NCBI GenBank assembly: GCA_041394845.1
Contig: JAWKHL010000002.1
Span: 372,001 to 436,000 of the forward strand
Length of the DNA: 64,000 nt
Source: JAHCHG01 sp041394845
GTDB lineage: Bacteria; Acidobacteriota; Blastocatellia; Pyrinomonadales; Pyrinomonadaceae
Direction of reading: 5' to 3'
Shown here: positions 9,260 to 18,876 of the stretch, piece after piece
Layout: each line of letters starts with the position of its first letter
Numbering within the stretch: position 1 is the stretch's first letter
Notes under the pieces: generated by a model
Databases searched by the model: none
What the model was told of the DNA's origin: nothing
What the model saw: the letters and a program-made list of their open reading frames with translations, nothing else
Translations under genes and position numbers: made by a program

Positions 9260-10273
9260 ATGATCGAAAAAGTGCGCTGGGGCGTTTTGGGAACGGCCAA
9301 TATCGCGGTTAAAAAAGTTATTCCGGCGATGCGATCGGGCAGGTTTTGCACGATCGCGGCAATCGCTTCGAGAAATGCGGAAAAAGCCGGGCGGGCGGCC
9401 GGAACTCTCGGAATTCCGAAATCTTATCCCTCTTATCAGGAGCTTTTGAACGATCCGGAGATCGAGGCCGTTTATATTCCTTTGCCCAATCATCTGCACG
9501 TCGAATGGGCGAAGCGGGCGGCCGAGGCCGGCAAACATGTGTTGTGCGAAAAACCGATCGGATTAAACGCCGCAGAAGTGAGGGAATTGATCAAGGTCAG
9601 AGACCGGTGCGGCGTAAAGATCGAAGAGGCTTTTATGGTTCGGACTCATCCGAAATGGCTCTCGGTCCGCGATCTGATCCGGTCGGGTCGGATCGGCGAA
9701 GTTCGGGCGATCACGGGTTTTTTCAGCTATTTCAACGACGATTCGGAGAACATCCGCAACAAATTGGAGATGGGCGGCGGCGCTCTGATGGACATCGGCT
9801 GTTATCCGATCAACATCTCGCGCTTTATCTTCGAAGATGAGCCGCGCAGAGTTTCCGGTTTGATCGAACGGGACCGGGAGACGGGGATCGACAAACTGAC
9901 CTCGGCGATGCTCGATTTTCCGCAGGGGCATTCCGCCTTTACCTGTTCCACAAGGCTGGTGCCCTATCAGAGAATGCAATTTTTCGGAGAAAAGGGGCGG
10001 ATCGAGGTTCAGATCCCTTTTAACATTCCGCCGGAAACGCCGACCGAGATTTTTATCGATGACGGCGAGGACCTTTACGGCCGGAACGTGGAGACCATCC
10101 GGTTCGATGCGGCTGATCAATACACCATTCAAGGCGATCTGTTTTCGGAAATGATCCGCGAGAATTCCGATCCCGCCATTTCTCTGGAAGACTCTTTCGC
10201 CAACATGGCCGCCATCGAAGCGGTTTTCCGTTCGGCCGAAACGGGCGACTGGGAAAGACCGGAAAGCCTGTAG
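9260..10273 (+). CDS. Gfo/Idh/MocA family NAD(P)-dependent oxidoreductase
   Basis: The start is the ATG at 9260, which has a GGAGTGGGG purine-rich site upstream and begins right at the Rossmann strand. The longer frame adds 34 residues encoded by the terminator region and is rejected. The 337-residue protein has the N-terminal nucleotide-binding fold (VRWGVLGTANIA), the family motif CEKPIG near residue 97, and a C-terminal GFO_IDH_MocA domain with GGGALMDIGCYPIN, where the catalytic-site histidine position of many relatives appears as C/Y. Relatives oxidise or reduce sugars, inositols or dihydrodiols. The substrate cannot be read from sequence. It stands alone between two terminator-like gaps. 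Confidence 0.88.
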   Translation: MIEKVRWGVLGTANIAVKKVIPAMRSGRFCTIAAIASRNAEKAGRAAGTLGIPKSYPSYQELLNDPEIEAVYIPLPNHLHVEWAKRAAEAGKHVLCEKPIGLNAAEVRELIKVRDRCGVKIEEAFMVRTHPKWLSVRDLIRSGRIGEVRAITGFFSYFNDDSENIRNKLEMGGGALMDIGCYPINISRFIFEDEPRRVSGLIERDRETGIDKLTSAMLDFPQGHSAFTCSTRLVPYQRMQFFGEKGRIEVQIPFNIPPETPTEIFIDDGEDLYGRNVETIRFDAADQYTIQGDLFSEMIRENSDPAISLEDSFANMAAIEAVFRSAETGDWERPESL

Positions 10274-10323
10274 AATTCTCTGCAAAGTGAATTTCGCAAG
10301 CCCCGGTCTTTATTTTGCTCAGC

Positions 10324-10851
10324 TTAACGGGGCGAGATCACGACGTAATCACGTCCCCGGTAGAATCGAATGCCGTTCTCCTCGGTGGCCATCATCAAAG
10401 GGGTCGGCCGCTTCAGGCCTTTATCACTGGAGGTCGAGGCCGATTTGATCTTGTTTCCGCCCAGATCGTAAAGATTGACCTTGCCGTCCTTGGAAAATCC
10501 GAAACCGTAGGCCCCCACATCGAGGGTCTGATCGCCGAAATTGACGGGCGAATCGGTGATGAAAAACCCCTCGTAAAATCCCTGAATTTCGGTCGAATAA
10601 CCGGAAACATCAACCAGTCCGGCGACCAGATAGCGCTTTTCGCCCAGTTTGGCCGCGGCCGAATTGCGCATCTGCGTTCCGGCGCTGAGACCGGCGAAAT
10701 AAAAGCTGGTCGGGACGACCGCCTTTATTTGGTCCTTGCCGCTGAGGACCTCAAATCCGGTTTTTTCCTGAGCCGATGCGCTCTGACCGAAAATCAAAAT
10801 TGCCGCCAGGAAAAAGATGCTCAAAAGGGAAGTTTTTTTTATTGAATTCAT
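10324..10851 (-). CDS. Secreted protein of unknown function
   Basis: The start chosen is the ATG at 10851 (MNSIKK...), because the five extra residues of the longer frame begin with TTG and disturb the signal peptide. The 175-residue protein has a signal peptide (LLSIFFLAAILIFGQSASAQ). The mature domain is rich in beta-strand-like segments and contains LSAGTQMRNSAAAKLGEKRY, GFYEGFFITDSP and YRGRDYVVISPR. There are no cysteines in the mature part. I do not recognise a family. It is convergent with the oxidoreductase gene and divergent from the GH3 glycosidase. It may be monocistronic. Confidence 0.65.
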   Translation of the reverse strand: MNSIKKTSLLSIFFLAAILIFGQSASAQEKTGFEVLSGKDQIKAVVPTSFYFAGLSAGTQMRNSAAAKLGEKRYLVAGLVDVSGYSTEIQGFYEGFFITDSPVNFGDQTLDVGAYGFGFSKDGKVNLYDLGGNKIKSASTSSDKGLKRPTPLMMATEENGIRFYRGRDYVVISPR

Positions 10852-11183
10852 ATATTTACCACACAAAGAAAATTTGATTGTTTTCGATTAAATCTGAAGG
10901 AAAATAAACTTTTCGTCCGTTTTGGTTTTTTATAGCATATTTTTGACCCGACATAAAACAAAACCGTCGGACGGTGGTGATTCCGGTCTTTCCGACCGGC
11001 AAAGAGTTACTTGTGAAGGAGCGATCTGATCTTCCCGAACGATCACCGGAGATACTTCTGAAATTCAATAACTGTCAACGCTTTAACCATTTACTTAACA
11101 ATTTCTCTTGAAGATTTCGCCAATATAAAATAAAATGTCTGAAATCTTTCAGTTCAAAAAATCTTAAGGAAAATCCGGAAAAA
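10852..11183. other. Divergent intergenic region with a candidate promoter for the glycosidase locus
   Basis: This 332-bp AT-rich gap contains no convincing gene. On the plus strand TTGAAG (11108-11113) and TAAAAT (11131-11136) are spaced by 17 bp and could drive the GH3 gene at 11184. No riboswitch or repeat was seen. Confidence 0.35.
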
Positions 11184-13556
11184 ATGAAAATAACTACATC
11201 TTTGTTAGTAATAGCCACTTTTTTTTCTACCTTTTGCATACCACTACAACAAAGTCTCGCCTTTACCCGAAAAGGCGATGCGGCCGCTCAAAAGGACGTC
11301 GCCGACAGTCAGGCGTATTTTCGTCAGGCGGCGCAAAGACCGAAATTGCGGGATTATTCGAAGGAGATCGCCGCGCTGATGCAAAAGATGACGCTCGAAG
11401 AAAAGGTCGGACAAATGACCCAGTTGGAAATCGGACAGATCACTTCGGGCGGCGATTCGAACATCGAGATCGACCCGGCCAAACTCAAAAAGGTCGTCGA
11501 AGATTACAAGGTCGGTTCGATCCTCAACGTCAACGGACACGCTTTGACGGTCGATAAATGGCATCAAATCATCGGCGCCATTCAGACTTCGGCCGCCAAA
11601 ACGCGTTTGAAAATCCCGGTCATCTACGGGATCGATTCGATCCACGGAGCCAATTACATTCGTCATTCGACGCTGTTCCCGCAGGAGATCGGAATGGGAG
11701 CGACCTGGAATCCGATTTTGATGGAGCGGGCGACCGAGATCGCCGCGATGGAAACCAGAGCGGCCGGGATCCCGTGGAGCTTTTCTCCGGTTCTTGACGT
11801 CGGCCGCCAGCCGCTCTGGCCCCGGTTCTGGGAGACTTTCGGCGAAGATCCTTATCTGGCGACGGTCATGGGGGTCGCTTTTGTCCGCGGTCTGGAGGGG
11901 CAGAACGTCGGTTCCGATCAGCACGTTGCTTCCAGTCTCAAGCATTACGTCGGTTACAGTTTTCCGCTCAACGGCCGGGATAGGACATCAGCGTGGATTC
12001 CCGAACGCTATATGCGCGAGTATTTTCTGCCGCCTTTCGAGGCCGCCGTTCATGCCGGGGCGCGCACCATCATGGTCAATTCGGCCGAGGTCAACGGCGT
12101 TCCCGGACACATCAACAAGCATCTTCTGACCGACATCCTGCGGGGCGAGATGAAGTTTGACGGTTTCGTCGTGTCGGACTGGGACGACATCAACAAACTG
12201 GTCTCGCAATGGAAGGTCGCACCGGATACCAAGGAAGCGACCCGGATGGCCGTCATGGCCGGGATCGACATGAGCATGGTTCCCTACAACCTCAAGTTCG
12301 CCGACGAACTGGTCGAACTGGTCAAGGAGGGCAAGGTTCCGATGTCGCGGATCGACGAGGCCGTCGAACGGATTCTGCGGGTCAAATACGAACTCGGTCT
12401 GTTCGACAAACCGATGCCCGATCCGGCCTTAAAATCCAATTTCGGCAGACCCGAATACGCCGAAGCCGCATTGGACGCCGCCCGCGAATCTCTGGTTTTG
12501 CTCAAAAACGACAACCGGGTTTTGCCGTTGGCGAAGAACAAAAAGGTTCTGGTAACGGGGCCGACCGCCGATTCTCTGGTCTCGCTCAACAACGGCTGGA
12601 CCTACGTCTGGCAGGGATCGGAACAGTCGCTTTATCCCAAGGATAAAATGACGATCCGGCAAGCGGTCGAGAAAAAGGTCGGAAGCGGCAACTTTAAGTT
12701 CGTTCAGGGAACAAAAATCGTCGCCAGGGCCGGAGCGCCGATCAACGTCACCCCGACCGACGTCAACGAGGAGGTCAACGTCGGCGAAGCGGTCGAGGCG
12801 GCGAAAAATTCCGATGTCATCGTCTTGTGTCTGGGCGAAGGCTCTTACACGGAAACGCCCGGCAATATCACCGATCTGACGTTGCCGGAAACCCAGCTCA
12901 AATTTGCCGAAGCGATCCTGGCCACCGGCAAACCGGTCGTCGCCGTTCTGGTCGAAGGCCGGCCGCGGATCATCGGCCGGATCGCCGAACGTCTTCCCGG
13001 CATTCTGCTGGCGCTCAATCCGGGCAATGAGGGCGGGCAGGCGGTGGCCGACGTTCTGTTCGGCGATTACAACCCGAACGGAAAACTGCCGTTCACCTAT
13101 CCGCGAACGCCGAACAGCGAACTGACCTACGATCACAAATTGTTCGAGGTCGAGGAAACCAATTTCGGCAACACGGCCTTTGCCCCGCAATTCAAGTTCG
13201 GCCACGGTTTGAGCTACACCGATTTCGCTTACAGCGATCTCAAACTGAGCCAGAGCAAAATGTCGATGAACGATCAGATCACCGCCACCGTAACGGTCAA
13301 AAACACCGGGCAGAGGGCGGGCAAGGAAACCGTCATTCTCTATGTCAGAGACGAGGTGGCGACGATCTCGCCGGCCGGCAAAAGGGTCCGGCGATTCGCC
13401 AAGATCTCGCTCGATCCCGGACAGAGCAAGACTTTGTCTTTCACCCTCGGCAAAGACGATCTGTCGTTTATCGGGATGGATAACAAACCGACGGTCGAAG
13501 CGGGCGAATTTACCGTTATGATCGGCGATCTGAGCGGTAAGTTCACGCTCGAATAA
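11184..13556 (+). CDS. Glycoside hydrolase family 3 beta-glucosidase, exported
   Basis: The 790-residue protein has an N-terminal hydrophobic segment (residues 5-27) consistent with export. The GH3 N-terminal TIM barrel carries the family motifs GIDSIHGANY, the KH motif (SSLKHY) and the nucleophile segment VVSDWDD with Asp332. The alpha/beta sandwich C-terminal domain (LVLLKNDNRVLPL onward) and a terminal Fn3-like domain (KNTGQRAGKETVILYV) follow. The length is normal for three-domain GH3 enzymes, which release glucose (or xylose) from the non-reducing end of beta-linked oligosaccharides. It opens a run of carbohydrate-active genes on the same strand. A terminator follows, so it may be its own transcript. 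Confidence 0.93.
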   Translation: MKITTSLLVIATFFSTFCIPLQQSLAFTRKGDAAAQKDVADSQAYFRQAAQRPKLRDYSKEIAALMQKMTLEEKVGQMTQLEIGQITSGGDSNIEIDPAKLKKVVEDYKVGSILNVNGHALTVDKWHQIIGAIQTSAAKTRLKIPVIYGIDSIHGANYIRHSTLFPQEIGMGATWNPILMERATEIAAMETRAAGIPWSFSPVLDVGRQPLWPRFWETFGEDPYLATVMGVAFVRGLEGQNVGSDQHVASSLKHYVGYSFPLNGRDRTSAWIPERYMREYFLPPFEAAVHAGARTIMVNSAEVNGVPGHINKHLLTDILRGEMKFDGFVVSDWDDINKLVSQWKVAPDTKEATRMAVMAGIDMSMVPYNLKFADELVELVKEGKVPMSRIDEAVERILRVKYELGLFDKPMPDPALKSNFGRPEYAEAALDAARESLVLLKNDNRVLPLAKNKKVLVTGPTADSLVSLNNGWTYVWQGSEQSLYPKDKMTIRQAVEKKVGSGNFKFVQGTKIVARAGAPINVTPTDVNEEVNVGEAVEAAKNSDVIVLCLGEGSYTETPGNITDLTLPETQLKFAEAILATGKPVVAVLVEGRPRIIGRIAERLPGILLALNPGNEGGQAVADVLFGDYNPNGKLPFTYPRTPNSELTYDHKLFEVEETNFGNTAFAPQFKFGHGLSYTDFAYSDLKLSQSKMSMNDQITATVTVKNTGQRAGKETVILYVRDEVATISPAGKRVRRFAKISLDPGQSKTLSFTLGKDDLSFIGMDNKPTVEAGEFTVMIGDLSGKFTLE

Positions 13557-13567
13557 ATCCGGAAAGC

Positions 13568-13601
13568 GCCCCGATCTTTCGGTCGGGGCCGCGTCTTTTT
13601 T
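13568..13601 (+). terminator. Rho-independent terminator after the GH3 glycosidase
   Basis: A nine-pair stem (13568-13576 with 13581-13589, one G-T pair) with a TTTC loop is followed by TCTTTTTT. Confidence 0.8.
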
Positions 13602-13612
13602 CGGTTGAGGTC

Positions 13613-14743
13613 ATGATGAAATTGAAAATTCAAATAATTATTCTGGCGATTGCGTTTTCCGCCATTTCGGCATCGGGTCAAACCACGGCCCAGGAGCGGG
13701 CCGAACGGATGAGGGCGGGGATGAATCTGTCATATCTGGATAATTACTGGCTCGGAACCAAAGAGAAGAATTTCGCCGATTTCGTCAAACCGAAAGAGGC
13801 CGCCAAACGCGAAAAGATGATGGCCGACATCGCCCGGGCCGGGTTTAAAACCGTCAGGATCCCGATTGATTTCGGGGCCTGGGCGAGTCTGGAAAAACCC
13901 TATCGCTGGAACGAGCGGAACGGACTGGAATTCGCCGATAAGTTCGTCAAATGGGCTTTGGACAACAAACTCAACGCGATCGTCGATCTTCATCACGTCG
14001 AGTTTAACGGTTCGGTTCCGGGGGCGGACGCGACCGACAGGGTCGTCTGGCTTTGGAGGCGGATCGCCGAACGTTACAAAAACACCGATCCCGAACGTGT
14101 TTTTTTCGAGATCCGCAACGAACCGCACGACATCGCCGCCGCCGATTGGCGCGAGCAGGCCGAGCGGGTCATCGCCGCCATCCGCCGGATCGCTCCGCGC
14201 CACACTCTGATCGTCGGTTTTCACGATTGGAATTCGCGGCAGGCTCTGATCGAATCCGAGCCTTTTAAAGACGAAAACATCATCTATACTTTTCATTATT
14301 ACGATCCGTTCATCTTTACCCATCAGGGGGCGACCTGGTCGGCTCCGGGATTGCCCGAATTAAGAGGTGTTCCTTTTCCGTTTTCCAAAGAAAAAGCGAT
14401 CGAAACGCCGGAAACCGGGCGCGGAAAATGGGTCGGGGAATTGGTCAAATCGTATCAGCGGGACTCGGACGCCGGAAAGATGCTTTCCGATCTGAGGGCC
14501 GCCAAAAACTGGTCGAAGAAAAACGGCGTTCCGATCTTTCTCGGCGAATTCGGCTCTTTCACCCGATACGCTTCCGAAGAGGATCGTTGCCGACACGCCG
14601 AGGCGGTTTACGGCGCGCTGGGAAAACTGGACATTCCGAACGCCTGGTGGGAATGGGACGGCAGTTTTAATATGTTCGAGAAAGGGACTGACAAGATAGC
14701 AGTTTGTATGCGGCGGGCGATAGAATTGTATACGAAAAAATAA
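13613..14743 (+). CDS. Glycoside hydrolase family 5 endo-beta-glucanase (cellulase-like), secreted
   Basis: The 376-residue protein has a signal peptide (IIILAIAFSAISASGQ). The GH5 barrel shows the standard landmarks in order: VRIPI, the substrate-binding HH pair in VDLHHVEF, the acid/base Glu170 in RNEPHD, HYYDPFIFTHQG, and the nucleophile Glu312 in FLGEFGS. A C-terminal WWEWDG supplies the subsite Trp typical of endoglucanases. The overall look is closest to cellulase-type subfamilies that act on beta-1,4-glucan or glucomannan. A second, clearly different GH5 lies further down the same locus. ATGATG gives two adjacent possible starts. Confidence 0.9.
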   Translation: MMKLKIQIIILAIAFSAISASGQTTAQERAERMRAGMNLSYLDNYWLGTKEKNFADFVKPKEAAKREKMMADIARAGFKTVRIPIDFGAWASLEKPYRWNERNGLEFADKFVKWALDNKLNAIVDLHHVEFNGSVPGADATDRVVWLWRRIAERYKNTDPERVFFEIRNEPHDIAAADWREQAERVIAAIRRIAPRHTLIVGFHDWNSRQALIESEPFKDENIIYTFHYYDPFIFTHQGATWSAPGLPELRGVPFPFSKEKAIETPETGRGKWVGELVKSYQRDSDAGKMLSDLRAAKNWSKKNGVPIFLGEFGSFTRYASEEDRCRHAEAVYGALGKLDIPNAWWEWDGSFNMFEKGTDKIAVCMRRAIELYTKK

Positions 14744-14745
14744 AC

Positions 14746-14769
14746 GGTTTTGGATTTTGGATCATTTGG
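14746..14769 (+). repeat. Heptad repeat, GTTTTG/GATTTTG type
   Basis: Just after the GH5 stop (TAA 14741-14743), GGTTTTGGATTTTGGATCA shows a 7-bp period. It is a short member of the intergenic heptad family described in the findings. Confidence 0.45.
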
Positions 14770-14801
14770 CGAAATAGTTTATCGGTCCTTCAAGAAAATT
14801 T

Positions 14802-16865
14802 ATGGAAAAAAATTTTATCGGGAAAATTCGGGTTTTATTTTGTTTGGCGATGGTTTATGCCTTTTGCGCCTTTTTTGTCTGCGGACAGGATATGTCTTCA
14901 AAGCAAATTGATCTGATGCCGGTGCCGGCGAACATCGATTGGAAAGACGGCCGACTCAATCTAACCAAAGATTTCAGGGTGGCCGTCAAAGGGCCTGCGG
15001 ACGAGCGTTTGAAAAATTACGTTTTTCGCGTCATGCGCCGTCTCGAAGGGCGAACCGTCATGTCCTTTGCGCGGGAATTGGCGACCGACGGGGCGGGCGC
15101 ACAGCTTTTGATCGAAACGCAAAGCGCCGCCCCGGCGGTTCCGAAACTCGGCGACGACGAATCTTACCGGCTTGAGATCGACGGCGATCAGGCCAGATTG
15201 ACGGCACCGACCGGCGTCGGTGCGATGCGCGGTCTGGAAACGCTTTTGCAACTCCTGAAAGGCGACCGGGAAGGGTTTTATTTTCCGGCGGTTTCCATCA
15301 ACGACCGGCCGCGTTTTGCCTGGCGCGGGCTGATGATCGACGTCGCCCGCCATTATCAGCCGATGGAGGTCTTAAAACGGAACATCGACGCGATGGCGGC
15401 CGTCAAACTCAACGTTCTGCACTGGCATTTGACCGAAGATCAGGGGTTTCGGGTCGAGACCAAAAAATATCCGAAGCTTTACATGATGGGATCGGACGGT
15501 CTTTTTTTCACTCAGGAAGATGTCCGGGAGGTGATCGGTTACGCGGCCGACCGGGGAATCCGCGTGATGCCCGAATTCGATATGCCGGGACACGCGACGG
15601 CCTGGGTCGTCGGGCATCCCGAGTTGGCGAGCGCTCCCGGTCCCTATCAGATCGAACGGAATCCGGGAATTTTCGATCCGACGCTCGACCCGACCAAAGA
15701 AGGAACCTATAAATTGCTCGACGGTTTTCTGACCGAGATGGCCGGACTTTTTCCCGACGCCTATATGCATATCGGCGGCGACGAGAACGAGGGCAAACAG
15801 TGGGACGCCAATCCCGAGATCCAGGCCTTTATGAAGGAAAAAGGCATCAAGGACAATCACGGATTGCAGACATATTTCAACAAAAGGGTTCTGCCCATTT
15901 TGCAGAAAAACGGCAAGATCATGATGGGCTGGGACGAGATCTTTCAGCCCGATCTGCCGAAAGACATCGTCATTCATTCGTGGCGCGGGCAAAAAGCCCT
16001 GGCCGAAGCCGCTCAAAAAGGCTACCGAGGGGTTTTGTCGAACGGTTATTACATCGATCTGATGCAGCCGGCTTCGGATCATTATCTGGTCGATCCGCTG
16101 CCGGCCGACACGACCTTGTCGGCCGAGGAACAAAAGAGAGTTCTGGGAGGCGAGGCGACGATGTGGAGCGAGTGGGTTTCGCCCGAGACGATCGATTCGC
16201 GGATCTGGATGCGAACGGCGGCGATCGCCGAAAGGCTCTGGTCGCCGCAATCGGTCCGCGATGTGGACGATATGTACCGACGGCTGGAAATTCTCAGCCC
16301 GCAACTCGAAGAACTCGGCTTGACGCACAGAAAGAACCGGGCGATGCTGCTTCGCCGTCTGGTCGGAGGCCGCGACATCTCGGCCCTGCAAACGCTGGTT
16401 TCGGTGATCGAACCGGTCAAACTCTACCGGCGTTATCAACAGCGCCCGCAGACCATGCTCGACCCGCTGACGGGATTGATCGACGCGGCCGGGGCCGACG
16501 CTCCGGGCGCCCGGAAATTCAACCGGACGGTCGCCGAAATGCTCTCCGGAGGAAACATTTCCGCCGACGGGGAAATGTTGCGGATGACCTTTATCGATTG
16601 GCGCGATGCGGGAACCGAACTCGGCCCCGTCATCGAAGGCGCGCCCGCTCTGCGCGAGGCCGGGCAACTGGCGGTTGATCTCAGGAATCTTGGCGAGATC
16701 GGTCTGGAGGCGGTTTCGTATCTGGAAAAGGGCGTTCGCCCGAGCGCGGAATGGCGCGATGCGAAATTAAAGACGCTCGAAGAGATCGCCAAACCAAAGG
16801 CGGCGCTGGAATTTGTCGTCATCGAGAACATGAAAAAGCTGGTTGAGGCGGCGTATCAGAAATGA
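14802..16865 (+). CDS. Glycoside hydrolase family 20 beta-N-acetylhexosaminidase, exported
   Basis: The 687-residue protein begins with a signal-peptide-like segment (VLFCLAMVYAFCAFFVCGQ; the Cys near the end could also mark a lipoprotein). A GH20b-type N-terminal domain comes next (residues about 35-165), then the catalytic barrel from FAWRGLMIDVARHY. The catalytic pair Asp327-Glu328 is in HIGGDENEG, and later MGWDEIF and ATMWSEWV complete the active site. A helical C-terminal extension of about 170 residues follows. Such enzymes remove terminal N-acetylglucosamine or N-acetylgalactosamine by substrate-assisted catalysis. With the ROK kinase downstream, it suggests that amino sugars are also harvested here. 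Confidence 0.92.
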   Translation: MEKNFIGKIRVLFCLAMVYAFCAFFVCGQDMSSKQIDLMPVPANIDWKDGRLNLTKDFRVAVKGPADERLKNYVFRVMRRLEGRTVMSFARELATDGAGAQLLIETQSAAPAVPKLGDDESYRLEIDGDQARLTAPTGVGAMRGLETLLQLLKGDREGFYFPAVSINDRPRFAWRGLMIDVARHYQPMEVLKRNIDAMAAVKLNVLHWHLTEDQGFRVETKKYPKLYMMGSDGLFFTQEDVREVIGYAADRGIRVMPEFDMPGHATAWVVGHPELASAPGPYQIERNPGIFDPTLDPTKEGTYKLLDGFLTEMAGLFPDAYMHIGGDENEGKQWDANPEIQAFMKEKGIKDNHGLQTYFNKRVLPILQKNGKIMMGWDEIFQPDLPKDIVIHSWRGQKALAEAAQKGYRGVLSNGYYIDLMQPASDHYLVDPLPADTTLSAEEQKRVLGGEATMWSEWVSPETIDSRIWMRTAAIAERLWSPQSVRDVDDMYRRLEILSPQLEELGLTHRKNRAMLLRRLVGGRDISALQTLVSVIEPVKLYRRYQQRPQTMLDPLTGLIDAAGADAPGARKFNRTVAEMLSGGNISADGEMLRMTFIDWRDAGTELGPVIEGAPALREAGQLAVDLRNLGEIGLEAVSYLEKGVRPSAEWRDAKLKTLEEIAKPKAALEFVVIENMKKLVEAAYQK

Positions 16866-16911
16866 GTTTTGAGTTGAATGTTTTGGCGAAAAAAACTCAA
16901 AATTAAAATTT
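16863..16911 (+). repeat. Heptad inverted repeat overlapping the GH20 stop codon
   Basis: TGAGTTTTGAGTTG begins with the stop codon itself. After a short spacer the inverted form AAAACTCAAAATT follows. The unit is 7 bp, and the arms could pair as an RNA hairpin. Confidence 0.5.
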
Positions 16912-16924
16912 ACTAAGGGGTGTG

Positions 16925-17926
16925 ATGAAAAAATCAGTTACGGCGGGAATCGATATCGGGGGCACCAAGATCGCTCTGGCCCTTGAAAATCCGGCGGGCG
17001 AAAGGGTCGCCTCGCGGCGAGTTCCCACTCAGGCCGATCTCGGACCCGACCGGGTTCTCTCCAACATCCATCGGGCGCTGGAAGAGATGCTGGCCGAAAC
17101 TCAAACCGAACCGGTCGCCGTCGGGCTCGTTTCTCCCGGTCCGATCGACATCGAGCGGGGACTGGTTCTGTCGCCGACCAATCTGCCGAATTGGGACGAA
17201 TTTCCGATCGTGGAACTGGTCGAAAAAAAACTCGGCGTCCCGGTCATCTTCGACAATGACGCCAACGCCGCCGCGCTGGGCGAATATTTCGAAGGCGCGG
17301 GCAGAGGATTCCGGGACATTTTCTACGTTACCATCTCGACCGGCATCGGCGGGGCGATCATCCTCGACGGACAGCTTTATCACGGCGTCGGAGCCGGGGC
17401 CGGAGAGTTCGGGCATTCGATCGTCGATCCCGACGGGATCATCTGCGGATGCGGAACGCGCGGGTGTCTGGAAACGATCGCTTCGGGCAGGAACATCGCC
17501 CGCCGAACGCGCGAGAAACTGGCCCGGTCGGACGGAAACAGTCTGATCTGCCAATTGGTCGCCGGGCCCGACGAGATCACGACTCAGGCGGTCGTCGAGG
17601 CAGTCAGGGCGAACGATCCGGTCGCCACCGAGGTTTGGAATGAGACCGTTTTTTATTTGGCCGTCGGGATCGGCAACGCCATTACCATTCTGGCTCCGGA
17701 AGCGGTCGTCATTGGCGGCGGCGTGACGGCGGTCGGAGACCTTTTGTTCGAACCGCTCGGAAAACAGATCACTAAGAACGTCAACAACGCTCCGATCGAA
17801 AAGATCAAGATCTTAAAAGCCTCGCTCGGCAGTCAGAGCGGAGTTTTCGGAGCTTTGCGGATGGCCCGTCAGGGTTTGCAGAAAAGGGGAGTGCATTTTG
17901 ATGCGAACCGGATCATCGGAGTATGA
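16925..17926 (+). CDS. ROK family sugar kinase
   Basis: I take the ATG at 16925 as start. The GTG at 16922 is also possible, but the AGGGG site at 16916-16920 is too near it. The protein has about 333 residues, the N-terminal phosphate-binding motif GIDIGGTK, a second ATP-binding region (STGIGGAIILDG), and the ROK signature with the zinc-binding CGCGTRGCLE. The DNDANAAALGE segment carries the catalytic Asp. There is no DNA-binding N-terminal domain, so this is an enzyme and not a ROK repressor. Glucose, mannose or N-acetylglucosamine are all plausible substrates given the neighbouring glycosidases. The following GH16 gene begins immediately after its stop. Confidence 0.92.
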   Translation: MKKSVTAGIDIGGTKIALALENPAGERVASRRVPTQADLGPDRVLSNIHRALEEMLAETQTEPVAVGLVSPGPIDIERGLVLSPTNLPNWDEFPIVELVEKKLGVPVIFDNDANAAALGEYFEGAGRGFRDIFYVTISTGIGGAIILDGQLYHGVGAGAGEFGHSIVDPDGIICGCGTRGCLETIASGRNIARRTREKLARSDGNSLICQLVAGPDEITTQAVVEAVRANDPVATEVWNETVFYLAVGIGNAITILAPEAVVIGGGVTAVGDLLFEPLGKQITKNVNNAPIEKIKILKASLGSQSGVFGALRMARQGLQKRGVHFDANRIIGV

Positions 17927-18772
<846 letters not shown>

Positions 18773-18876
18773 AGGGTTTTCGGAATCCGGAGGCGGCTTG
18801 CCTCCGGCGCGAAAAGATGCTTTTCCCGGCGTCCGGGGACGGTTCTGAAGAACTCTGAAAAATCAGAAAGGTTTTC

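Noticed and set aside
10856..11068. A 70-codon minus-strand frame in the gap before the GH3 gene
   Set aside because: It has no recognisable features, is Arg/Ser-rich, has no ribosome-binding site and overlaps the likely promoter area.
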